Shown: positions 1 to 5,695 of the stretch, in pieces | How the letters are laid out: every line of letters starts with the position of its first letter | Position numbering within the stretch: position 1 is the stretch's first letter | From: Candidatus Parvarchaeota archaeon | GTDB taxonomy: Archaea > Nanobdellota > Nanobdellia > Parvarchaeales > Parvarchaeaceae | Reading direction: 5' to 3' | Length of the DNA: 6,116 bases | Assembly (NCBI GenBank): GCA_030044235.1 | Contig: JASHWD010000016.1 | Span: 1 to 6,116, forward strand | The notes under the pieces: model-generated | Databases searched by the model: none | Told to the model about the DNA's origin: nothing | What the model saw: only the letters and a program-made list of their open reading frames with translations | Made by a program: the position numbers and the translations under genes

Positions 1-145
1 TTACCTTTCTTTGATCCTTGTGGGCGTCCGCTACTATCTGTTCAAGTCCTTTTAATACATTTGATACCGGAGAATTGTAAGACCTATCGATGTTATAAAC
101 GAACGTGTTTCCCTTGTTGTGTTTTCGATACAACTTTTCAAACAT
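1..145 (-). CDS. Hypothetical protein, N-terminal part only (runs off left edge)
   Basis: An ATG at 145-143 on the minus strand opens a frame that stays open to the window edge. It gives 48 residues beginning MFEKLYRKHNKGNTFVYNID; the C-terminus is outside the window. The fragment is hydrophilic and rich in Lys, Arg, Asn and Asp, with no signal peptide or membrane segment, so it looks like the start of a cytoplasmic protein. An in-frame stop lies just upstream (160-158), so this ATG is the first possible ATG. A TATA-like box about 30 bases upstream (180-171) supports it as the start of a leaderless message. No family is recognised from so short a piece. It is divergent from the membrane glycosyltransferase at 324, separated by 178 bases. 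That it is a real gene rests on the promoter spacing and the open frame; the function is unknown. Confidence 0.6.
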   Translation of the reverse strand, partial: MFEKLYRKHNKGNTFVYNIDRSYNSPVSNVLKGLEQIVADAHKDQRKV

Positions 146-170
146 AATATATTTTAATTATATGATTGGA

Positions 171-182
171 TTATATTTAAGT
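171..182 (-). promoter_or_regulatory. TATA box of the left-edge gene
   Basis: Read on the minus strand this is ACTTAAATATAA, a good match to archaeal TATA boxes. Its centre is about 30 bases from the ATG at 145, so transcription should begin within a few bases of the start codon (leaderless). Confidence 0.55.
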
Positions 183-280
183 CTTTGTAAAATAAGCACG
201 AAATTTACAGTTTATAGAAGAAAACGCGAGATAAAATTTGTAGCGAATTGTCCGTGGTCACCTAAATCTATTTAATGTGA

Positions 281-297
281 GGTTATATTCGATATTG
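281..297 (+). promoter_or_regulatory. Weak promoter candidate for the HAS-like glycosyltransferase
   Basis: The region contains TTATATTCGATATT, centred about 34 bases before the ATG at 324. It is the best-placed TATA-like element but is weaker than the boxes of the other genes. A second element, TCTATTTAATG at 268-278, would imply a leader of about 26 bases. No Shine-Dalgarno is visible before 324. The rest of the 146-323 gap shows nothing else I can support. Confidence 0.3.
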
Positions 298-323
298 TGC
301 GCTTAAAATAAAAACGAAAATCT

Positions 324-1604
324 ATGGATATCGTCCTAATCTGCATTTATTACGCCTCCATAGCTTTTGGAATTTTTTCTGCACTGTATTACACTACAAA
401 TATCTATCTGTCCGGGAAATTCAAGCATAGCGCAATGAAAAGCAATGAATACCCAAAGAACGTAACAATAATAATACCGGTTTATAAAGAAGAAATAAAA
501 TCTTTCTCCGAAACTTTAAAGGCGGCCACTTCGCAAGGCGCACAAGTCATAGTTTTTGGGGACGGCTGCGAAGAACCGTACAAATCCGTTTCTATCAAGA
601 GTGGCGCTGTCTTTAGGTCATCTAAAAACCGCGGCGGAAAAAGAGCTGCGCTATCCCAAGCGATTCATTTCGTCAAAACAAAATATGTAATGTTTCTAGA
701 CAGCGATACAATTATCCCAAAAGACGCTGTCGTAAGAATGCTTTCAAGATTTGGACCTAAGGTTGGGGGAGTTTGTCCAAACATACACGTGAAAAAGGAT
801 CATAATGTAGTTTCATACTGCGCAGAATTTTTGGAAAGGACAAAAGAAATAATGTTCCGGGCGCTTTCTTTCCAAGGGAATGCGATGATACTTACAGGAC
901 AATGCTCTATGTATAAAACCACACTTATCCGCGATTTTGTTGGATCTAAAGACTTCTCAGAATTCAAAATATTCGGAGCATCTTTCGGAGACGACAGACA
1001 ACTTACTAATTTTGTGTTAAAAAAAGGTTATAAAGCGGTTCAAGATTTTGATGTTCGTGTTTTTACCGCGCCGCAAAAGACCTTCACAAATCTTTTGAGG
1101 CAGCAAATGCGGTGGACAAAGACCGGATATGCATTTCTTTTTAGAGAGATGTTAAATGGGACCTTTTGGAAAAGAGGTTTTACCTACGCTATAGATAATT
1201 TGTATATTTACACTCTGCCTATTTTCACCCTTGTACTTTTACTTTTTTATTCATATTTTCTATTTTTATACCCAGGATTCTTTTACTCGAAAATATCCGC
1301 AGCGTTAAACGCTTTGATACACATTTACGTGCCTGGAAATTTATCTATTTTTTTAAATTCTGTGTCTAGCATTGTAAACAAAGGAATACCACACATCCAG
1401 ATCGCTATTATTATCAATTTAATTGTAAGGTCTATTTCCACTTTTGCGTTACTGGTATTTTTTGCCATTGTCATCCTAAACATAAAAAAAGAAAAGACAC
1501 GAACGGTTTTTTACGGCGCATTAGTCCTTCTTGCGATGTTTATACTTTCGCTTTACACACTTCTTACGCTGTGGAAAAAGCAGAGATGGAGCACTAGGCA
1601 ATAA
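324..1604 (+). CDS. Membrane-bound processive-type family 2 glycosyltransferase, hyaluronan/chitin synthase-like
   Basis: A 426-residue GT-A fold polymerase of the hyaluronan/chitin/cellulose synthase type, acting at the cytoplasmic membrane with a nucleotide-sugar donor. An N-terminal membrane helix (about 4-26) precedes the catalytic domain, with IIIPVYKEE at 49-57, an Asp at 80 (VFGDG), the metal-binding DSD at 126-128, the GDDRQLTN motif at 222-229 and QQMRW at 260-264. GDDRxLTN holds the likely catalytic acid. QxxRW binds the growing chain in processive members of the family. Several C-terminal hydrophobic segments follow (about 290-318, 355-387 and 395-416), enough to form a translocation channel as in HasA, and the length is close to bacterial HasA. 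The product sugar cannot be read from the sequence. The start is the first ATG and keeps the N-terminal helix. It ends 5 bases from the convergent ASCH gene. Family assignment is firm; calling it a true polymerase is an inference from the QxxRW motif. Confidence 0.9.
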   Translation: MDIVLICIYYASIAFGIFSALYYTTNIYLSGKFKHSAMKSNEYPKNVTIIIPVYKEEIKSFSETLKAATSQGAQVIVFGDGCEEPYKSVSIKSGAVFRSSKNRGGKRAALSQAIHFVKTKYVMFLDSDTIIPKDAVVRMLSRFGPKVGGVCPNIHVKKDHNVVSYCAEFLERTKEIMFRALSFQGNAMILTGQCSMYKTTLIRDFVGSKDFSEFKIFGASFGDDRQLTNFVLKKGYKAVQDFDVRVFTAPQKTFTNLLRQQMRWTKTGYAFLFREMLNGTFWKRGFTYAIDNLYIYTLPIFTLVLLLFYSYFLFLYPGFFYSKISAALNALIHIYVPGNLSIFLNSVSSIVNKGIPHIQIAIIINLIVRSISTFALLVFFAIVILNIKKEKTRTVFYGALVLLAMFILSLYTLLTLWKKQRWSTRQ

Positions 1605-1609
1605 TTGGC

Positions 1610-1999
1610 TTAGACAGATGGAGTTACATCGAATATCCCAAGCCTGCCTTTTAATGGTATTGGTTTATCGAACTTAACCGCATTTTTTAATAAAAACCCG
1701 TATTTATGATTATAATCAGAACCTCCGTTTATAGCCAAGTGTTTTCCTTTGTCTCTTATAAATTCTTCATTAGTTTCGTATTTCTTTACGTCATAAAGTT
1801 CGACTTTACCTATTACAGCGCCGGTAACCAAAAATTTTGGGTCTATCCCGCGTATTTTGCACGAAGAAACGTCCGGCTTCATAGAAGCGTGGATAAGCAG
1901 TGGTCCGCGGAACTTGGTGTTCCAACCTCTGAGCTCTACCGTTTTCTTGCCGCTTACTACAAAATCCGCGAACGGCTGCTTCAAGGACAAACATTTCAT
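1610..1999 (-). CDS. ASCH domain protein
   Basis: A 129-residue single-domain protein of the ASCH family, a PUA-like beta-barrel fold associated with RNA binding; one bacterial member (YqfB) hydrolyses N4-acetylcytidine. Diagnostic features are the N-terminal LSLKQPFADFVVSGKKTVEL (4-23) running into RGWNT, with the family signature GKKTVELR at 17-24. The strand RGPLLIHAS follows at 31-39, then GAVIGKVELYDV at 60-71 and a C-terminal YGFLLKNAVKF and LKGRLGIFDV (100-110, 116-125). It fills one domain with no fusion, so it is the whole protein. Lys18/Lys19, Thr20 and Glu22 line the usual ASCH cleft; whether it is an enzyme or only an RNA binder is not decided by this. It is divergent from the GT-B glycosyltransferase across a shared promoter region and has no evident link to glycan synthesis. 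The start ATG sits about 30 bases from its TATA box. Confidence 0.88.
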   Translation of the reverse strand: MKCLSLKQPFADFVVSGKKTVELRGWNTKFRGPLLIHASMKPDVSSCKIRGIDPKFLVTGAVIGKVELYDVKKYETNEEFIRDKGKHLAINGGSDYNHKYGFLLKNAVKFDKPIPLKGRLGIFDVTPSV

Positions 2000-2024
2000 A
2001 TACGATAATCTAAAATGAATAATT

Positions 2025-2036
2025 AGATAAAAAGAT
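2025..2036 (-). promoter_or_regulatory. TATA box of the ASCH gene
   Basis: On the minus strand it reads ATCTTTTTATCT, centred about 30 bases from the ATG at 1999, so the message should be leaderless. It lies immediately beside the plus-strand box at 2036-2046. Confidence 0.5.
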
Positions 2037-2046
2037 ATATTAAATA
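2036..2046 (+). promoter_or_regulatory. TATA box of the GT-B glycosyltransferase; decides its start
   Basis: TATATTAAATA, centred about 28-29 bases before the ATG at 2070. The alternative TTG start at 2049 lies only 3 bases past this box, upstream of any transcript it could drive, so the ATG is preferred. Confidence 0.55.
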
Positions 2047-2069
2047 CTTTGGAGACTACTACGATAGAT

Positions 2070-3146
2070 ATGCCCGGAAAAACCCAACGAGAAGTGATAC
2101 TTCTAGGAACTAGATTTGAAAAAGTATCCAGTGGGCTATCCGATTACTCTTCGGAATTGGCGTCTTCTCTTAAAAGGTACAGTAATTATAAAATTACCTG
2201 CTTAGCCCCGAAGCGATATGTAAAGAAATTGCCTTTTGTAAAAAGAGGCGGCGTCTATAACGTAATAAATCATACGCTTTTTTATAGTTTAAGCAGGGAA
2301 AAACTCATCCTAAATAATAAAAACGTGCATGCAGTCTCCGTAGGAGAGTTACCGTTGTCTCTTTATAATAAACCTAACAAAAAAATAGTTACTGTACATG
2401 ACTTTTATAATTTAGACCCGAAACTATTAATGAAACCAAAGCACATGCTTTTCCTTCAGACAACCGGAAAAAGGTTCCTTGGGGGCTTTGTAAGATTAAA
2501 TGAATTTGACCATGTTATAACAATAAGCGAGATAATCGCACAACTCATAGAAAACCTTCTTTATATTGATAAGAGCAAAATCAGTGTGGTACCGGATATA
2601 ATAGACACGGATAGATTTAAAAAAATAAAAAAAGAAAAATCCAATAAAACTGTAATCGGCTACATAAATTCGTTTGGGGCGCATAAACTTGCGAAATTGG
2701 AAGCATTTATAAAAATCTTTAAGCAGATAAAAGACGACAATTTGGAATTTAGAATATATGGGTCTGGATTCCCTCGAATAGATTTAATCGCTGACGACAA
2801 AAGAATAAAATATTTTGGGAGACTAGACGAATCTGTTATTGTGGATACTTACAATGATTTTGATGTTTACCTGCAAACTTCCACTAGAGAAGGCTTTGGA
2901 ATACCTGTAGTTAAAGCAAAGGCATGTGAGGTTCCTGTTTTATGTTATAATGGGAGCTTGCCAGACATAGTAAAAAGAAACACAGTTTTATGGCGAGAAG
3001 ATAATCTAAAGAGTTTAATAGAAAGTGAAGCCTGGAAAAAGATAAGTGTAAAAAAGGCGCGAAAAGACGCTGAACTATGCAGTCCAAAAACGGTTGCAAA
3101 TAAAATCACATCAATATACGATGAAGTATTTTATAACAAAAGATAA
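2070..3146 (+). CDS. GT-B glycosyltransferase (family 4 / group 1 type) with altered EX7E motif
   Basis: A soluble or membrane-associated 358-residue transferase of the two-Rossmann GT-B fold that moves a sugar from a nucleotide donor. The N-terminal domain has REVILLGTRF and GLSDYSSELASSL (22-34), the usual acceptor-side glycine-rich loop and helix. The C-terminal domain has VVPDIIDTDRF (173-183), GYINSFGAHK (197-206), RIYGSG (228-233), FGRLD (249-253) and TREGFGIPVVKAKA (272-285). That last segment is the EX7E nucleotide-sugar site. Glu274 is present, but the second Glu is Lys282 (codon AAA), a single-base change from GAA. The frame also permits a TTG start at 2049, adding 7 residues, but the TATA box position argues for the ATG at 2070. 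There is no Shine-Dalgarno, consistent with leaderless translation. Donor and acceptor are unknown; glycolipid or surface-glycan assembly is the likely setting given the neighbouring glycosyltransferases. Confidence 0.88.
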   Translation: MPGKTQREVILLGTRFEKVSSGLSDYSSELASSLKRYSNYKITCLAPKRYVKKLPFVKRGGVYNVINHTLFYSLSREKLILNNKNVHAVSVGELPLSLYNKPNKKIVTVHDFYNLDPKLLMKPKHMLFLQTTGKRFLGGFVRLNEFDHVITISEIIAQLIENLLYIDKSKISVVPDIIDTDRFKKIKKEKSNKTVIGYINSFGAHKLAKLEAFIKIFKQIKDDNLEFRIYGSGFPRIDLIADDKRIKYFGRLDESVIVDTYNDFDVYLQTSTREGFGIPVVKAKACEVPVLCYNGSLPDIVKRNTVLWREDNLKSLIESEAWKKISVKKARKDAELCSPKTVANKITSIYDEVFYNKR

Positions 3147-3170
3147 GTTAAATCAAATTTATCGCTTAGA

Positions 3171-3186
3171 TAGAATTTTTATTCTA
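3171..3186 (+). terminator. Candidate terminator after the GT-B glycosyltransferase
   Basis: TAGAAT-TTTT-ATTCTA is a perfect 6-bp inverted repeat around a T4 loop, 24 bases after the stop codon. With the adjoining T it makes a TTTTT run of the kind that ends archaeal transcripts. A weak all-A/T stem means the T run, not the hairpin, may be what counts. Confidence 0.4.
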
Positions 3187-3231
3187 AAATTCAAAATAAT
3201 AAAGCAAATGTTTTATTATAAGCTCAATACG

Positions 3232-3244
3232 CCTTTAAATATCC
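3232..3244 (+). promoter_or_regulatory. TATA box of the 169-residue hypothetical gene
   Basis: CCTTTAAATATCC is the best TATA match in this gap, centred about 47 bases before the ATG at 3285. Unlike its neighbours, this gene would therefore carry a leader of about 17-20 bases. No Shine-Dalgarno is visible in that leader. A weaker element (CATAAAG near 3252) would give the usual leaderless spacing. Confidence 0.45.
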
Positions 3245-3284
3245 GCACACCCATAAAGTTGTATCAAAAATTAAATGGCGTATC

Positions 3285-3794
3285 ATGAAAGGCTTGGACG
3301 ATATTATAGCGGATTTTGAAAGCGCGTCGGTAACTGGTGAAGCTGACATTTATACCGGGAAAGGCGCATTCGTTTCTGACTTTAACACCGAATACACGCC
3401 GAGAACGTTCCAACAGACGGATAACAAGGAAAAATATTTTATAGTGTTTGATGACAAATATAATCCAATAGAATTCGTCGTAGAACAAAACAGGCGTCAC
3501 GATCTTTCTGCGAAGATATCGGTAATGCAGGATGCAATAAATAGTCTACTTCTTCACGATCCAAGATGGATTTACGCCAAATACGGCAAAGGCGTGTCAA
3601 AGATAAACGATAATCTTTACAGGGTAGAAATAGAAAGAACAAAAGGTATTGGGCCTCTCCCAGATATAGCAAAAGTCATAGAATTCCATGTCTCTGATGA
3701 CGAGGTTCTTACAAAGCTGAGACTGGCTACTGTGGCTGCACGTAAAAACAACGTAACGGAACTTGCTTCCCACGAAGTCGTGTTTAGATACTAA
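3285..3794 (+). CDS. Hypothetical soluble protein, 169 residues
   Basis: I do not recognise this protein. It has no membrane segment or signal peptide and is fairly charged, so it should be cytoplasmic. Residues 1-45 are acidic and low in hydrophobic clusters (MKGLDDIIADFESASVTGEA). A beta-rich section follows (KYFIVFDDKYNPIEFVVEQN at 50-69), then a helix (about 75-90), another beta pair around LYRVEIERT (111-119) and VIEFHVSDDEVLTKLRL (131-147), and a C-terminal strand HEVVFRY. The alternating short strands with a helix suggest a small alpha+beta domain, but no catalytic motif or Cys/His metal site is evident. It stands alone between a promoter and a convergent terminator, so the neighbours give no functional hint. 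Coding is well supported by clean open reading and ordinary composition; the start is the first in-frame ATG. Confidence 0.75.
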   Translation: MKGLDDIIADFESASVTGEADIYTGKGAFVSDFNTEYTPRTFQQTDNKEKYFIVFDDKYNPIEFVVEQNRRHDLSAKISVMQDAINSLLLHDPRWIYAKYGKGVSKINDNLYRVEIERTKGIGPLPDIAKVIEFHVSDDEVLTKLRLATVAARKNNVTELASHEVVFRY

Positions 3795-3808
3795 TTAGGC
3801 TTTGATAG

Positions 3809-3820
3809 AAAAATATTTTT
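3809..3820. terminator. Bidirectional A/T-tract terminator between convergent genes
   Basis: AAAAATATTTTT is a perfect 12-bp palindrome in the 28-base gap between the stop at 3794 (plus) and the stop at 3823 (minus). It presents a T5 run to transcripts from either side, so it probably ends both. Confidence 0.5.
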
Positions 3821-3822
3821 AA

Positions 3823-4584
3823 TCAGGACTTATTTGTCTCTTTGTATCTCCTTACCGGCTCATAATTTCTTTTTACTTTCTTGAATAGATGAGCGCGGAT
3901 CTCACTTTTTCCATAAAGCAATGACATGCCTATAATGCCCAACTCTTCTACTCTCCTGTAAGACAAGAGAACTTTTTCTTTTATTCGTTTAAACTTTCCA
4001 AACCTGCGCAGCCTGCGGTAATACTCTACATCCTCACCTACATTGATGTTCTCGTTGAAAGTGCCTGCTTTTTTAACGTATTCCGACCTGCAAAAAACGC
4101 AGCCGGTCGCCTCCGGGAAAGGAGTCAAAAACGAAAAACTTTTCCTTGCATTAATCACCGCGTTGACAATCCTAAATTTATGGAGATTTTTGGGCTTGAC
4201 ATCTCTTGGATTTATGAGTTGAATCGGTTCTAGCACGGCTATCTTTTTGTCATTATCGTTTGCAAATGTCTCAACAACCTTCAGAAAAAGTCTATTGGAA
4301 GAAAGCACAAAATCAGCATCTATAAACGCGATTATTTCTCCTCTGGCTTTTTTTAGGCCGGCATTTTTTGCCGCGGCTATATTACCTTTTAGAACGTTCA
4401 AAACCCTCGCTTTATATTTAAGAAATATTCTTTTTGTTTTGTCTTTAGACCAAGAATCAATTCCTATTATTTCATAGTGCGCGTAAGTCTGGTTTTTTAC
4501 CGATTCCAGGAGATCTTCCAGATAGCCCTCTTCTTCGTAGGCTGGTACAATTACGGAAATAAGCGGTCCGCTATGTAACTTCAT
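3823..4584 (-). CDS. Family 2 glycosyltransferase, soluble GT-A type
   Basis: A 253-residue GT-A transferase that uses a metal-bound nucleotide sugar. The N-terminus has LISVIVPAYEEEGYLEDLLE (8-27) and IIGIDSWSKDKT (39-50), the position of the usual VDDGSxDxT loop, with Asp43 and Asp48 kept. Next come NIAAAKNAGLKKARGEIIAF (68-87) and the metal site DAD at 89-91. The acceptor side has GCVFCRSEYVKKAGTFNE (161-178) and GEDVEYYRRL (183-192), with the ED likely supplying the catalytic base. There is no membrane helix and no QxxRW, so it probably adds single sugars rather than polymerising. The basic tail (HLFKKVKRNYEPVRRYKETN) could contact membrane lipids. It follows the hydrolase gene by 41 bases but has its own TATA box, so it is at most loosely co-transcribed. 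Acceptor and sugar are unknown. Confidence 0.88.
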   Translation of the reverse strand: MKLHSGPLISVIVPAYEEEGYLEDLLESVKNQTYAHYEIIGIDSWSKDKTKRIFLKYKARVLNVLKGNIAAAKNAGLKKARGEIIAFIDADFVLSSNRLFLKVVETFANDNDKKIAVLEPIQLINPRDVKPKNLHKFRIVNAVINARKSFSFLTPFPEATGCVFCRSEYVKKAGTFNENINVGEDVEYYRRLRRFGKFKRIKEKVLLSYRRVEELGIIGMSLLYGKSEIRAHLFKKVKRNYEPVRRYKETNKS

Positions 4585-4599
4585 AATTAACCTTAATTA
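4584..4599. repeat. 7-bp inverted repeat at the start of the GT2 gene
   Basis: TAATTAA and TTAATTA flank a CC centre, spanning from the first base of the minus-strand ATG into the expected transcription start region. It could be an operator, or it could be chance in such AT-rich sequence. Confidence 0.35.
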
Positions 4600-4604
4600 T
4601 ACAT

Positions 4605-4614
4605 ATTATATAAT
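4605..4614 (-). promoter_or_regulatory. TATA box of the family 2 glycosyltransferase
   Basis: ATTATATAAT, itself palindromic, centred about 26 bases from the ATG at 4584. It lies within the 41-base gap behind the hydrolase gene and would give a leaderless message independent of that gene. Confidence 0.5.
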
Positions 4615-4625
4615 TATCGTTAATC

Positions 4626-5501
4626 CTATTGAAATTTACGCATTTCTAGGTCGTCTGCCCATTTAATTATTATCTCCGCCAGCTGCTTTTCTCTGGAATG
4701 AAAGCCATGGTCCGCGCCTTTTATTATCGCCCAACTGAAATGTTTTGATCTTGTTGCATTTTCTAAGATAGATATATATTCCTTTATCGATTTTGTCGTG
4801 TTTTGTTCCTTGCTTCCGATTACAACCAAGACGGGGCGGGTTATAGACCTGAATTCTTTCAGAGTAGAATCATAATTGAATATTTTTGCCTCTGCTTTAT
4901 TCGGCAAGGCATAAGAAAGAAATCTTGCTGCGCTGTAGTAAGATATCCAGGTTGGTGTAAGTTCATGCGCTTTGCCTTTGCTGACCATTATTTTTGCGAT
5001 GCTAATAGCCTTCTTTAGTTTTTTATCTAAACTTATTCTATTAAGATTGTAATCATCCATCGGCGCTAAAAGTATAATGCCTTTTACACTCTTGTCTTTT
5101 GTTTTGTACTGATAATAAACGGCTTTTTGGCACCCCGTACTGTGTCCGAGCAGAATTATCTTTTTATAACCAATTGATTTCAATATCTTTATCGCGCCGC
5201 TTATGTCGTATAAGCAGTCCTCAAAGCGTTCATTTGCGGTACCTATGAAAATACGCTTGCCGTTTTTATTTGTGAAAGGGAAAACTGAACCGATGCCTCT
5301 ATTCTCGGCGGAAAATACATCTATTTTTGTACGATAAGCTGCCCTGTATAATTCTTCTCGTCTGAGAGAAGAAAAGAAATTGCTGGTCATGCCAAAGACA
5401 TCTAATATTACAGTTGTGTTTCGTTTTTGCGACCTTGAAAGAAGGCCGCTCATCAACAGTCCGTCCTTTGTCCAAAACTTAAGCAGTTCGACGGTTGCCA
5501 T
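4626..5501 (-). CDS. Alpha/beta hydrolase (serine hydrolase fold)
   Basis: A 291-residue cytoplasmic hydrolase. The nucleophile elbow is GHSTG at 119-123, so Ser121 is the nucleophile, preceded by strand KKIILLG. The catalytic His is probably His265 in GADHGFHSRE (262-271). The acid would follow strand PVLVVIGSKEQ (223-233), where Glu232 stands at the place usually taken by Asp. The first strands are TTVILDVFGM (29-38) and IDVFSAENRGIG (60-71), the latter giving the oxyanion-side loop. Residues 150-200 form the helical cap. This layout recalls the poorly characterised alpha/beta hydrolases with a GSKD-type acid loop (DUF1749-like), but I cannot name the subfamily. There is no signal peptide. 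The substrate is unknown; an ester or thioester is likely. It is preceded by its own TATA box and is 41 bases upstream of the GT2 gene on the same strand. Confidence 0.85.
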   Translation of the reverse strand: MATVELLKFWTKDGLLMSGLLSRSQKRNTTVILDVFGMTSNFFSSLRREELYRAAYRTKIDVFSAENRGIGSVFPFTNKNGKRIFIGTANERFEDCLYDISGAIKILKSIGYKKIILLGHSTGCQKAVYYQYKTKDKSVKGIILLAPMDDYNLNRISLDKKLKKAISIAKIMVSKGKAHELTPTWISYYSAARFLSYALPNKAEAKIFNYDSTLKEFRSITRPVLVVIGSKEQNTTKSIKEYISILENATRSKHFSWAIIKGADHGFHSREKQLAEIIIKWADDLEMRKFQ

Positions 5502-5522
5502 GCAAATCGATTAAATTTATTG

Positions 5523-5534
5523 TATAAAAATATT
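5523..5534 (-). promoter_or_regulatory. TATA box of the alpha/beta hydrolase
   Basis: On the minus strand it reads AATATTTTTATA, centred about 26-28 bases from the ATG at 5501, so the message should be leaderless. Confidence 0.55.
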
Positions 5535-5540
5535 TATTAT

Positions 5541-5660
5541 TTAAGACGATTTCTTTAGGATTTTTTCTCTTCCAGTAATCGGCTCATCTTTGCCTCTTAC
5601 AAATAAAGTTAATTGTTTTGGTGTTGCCATTACAAATTTAGCTAAAATGATTTTTGACAA
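5541..5660 (-). CDS. Possible microprotein, 39 residues (TTG start) or 29 (ATG at 5630)
   Basis: A short minus-strand frame ends with TAA at 5543-5541. From the ATG at 5630 it encodes 29 residues beginning MATPKQLTLFVRGKDEPITG and ending REKILKKSS. A TTG at 5660, in frame 30 bases earlier, adds SKIILAKFV; an in-frame stop lies a few codons further up. The TATA-like box at 5687-5695 is centred about 30 bases from this TTG, the same spacing as the start codons of neighbouring genes, whereas the ATG would need a leader of about 30 bases. The peptide is strongly basic, with no Cys and no membrane helix. No family is recognised. It lies between the hydrolase promoter and the right-edge gene. That it is translated is not proven: short frames arise by chance, and only the promoter geometry and protein-like composition argue for it. 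Confidence 0.4.
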   Translation of the reverse strand: MSKIILAKFVMATPKQLTLFVRGKDEPITGREKILKKSS

Positions 5661-5685
5661 TTGAATTTTGGTGACTTTTAATTAT

Positions 5686-5695
5686 ACTATAAATC
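5686..5695 (-). promoter_or_regulatory. TATA box overlapping the stop of the right-edge gene
   Basis: On the minus strand it reads GATTTATAGT and overlaps the TAG stop (5689-5687) of the upstream gene. It is centred about 30 bases from the TTG at 5660, so it would drive the microprotein as a leaderless message. Confidence 0.4.

Noticed and set aside
162..275. A 37-codon plus-strand frame in the gap between the first two genes
   Set aside because: It overlaps the TATA box of the left-edge gene, has no promoter at the right distance, and its composition is not convincing.
1806..1994. A 62-codon minus-strand frame within the ASCH gene
   Set aside because: It is a shifted-frame shadow of the ASCH gene.
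1706..2008. A 100-codon plus-strand frame
   Set aside because: It is antisense to the well-supported ASCH gene and has no recognisable domain.
3094..3288. A 64-codon plus-strand frame bridging the GT-B gene and the next gene
   Set aside because: It overlaps the end of the GT-B gene, a terminator candidate and a promoter, and encodes an AT-driven composition rich in Lys, Ile and Tyr.
3275..3319. A short upstream frame (14 codons) overlapping the start of the 169-residue gene
   Set aside because: It could be an upstream ORF, but it has no ribosome site and such short frames are expected by chance.
3439..3672. A 77-codon minus-strand frame, and a similar one at 3264-3500
   Set aside because: Both are antisense to the 169-residue gene, with no promoter and no domain.
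4803..5018. A 71-codon plus-strand frame, and one at 4247-4477
   Set aside because: They are antisense shadows of the hydrolase and of the family 2 glycosyltransferase.
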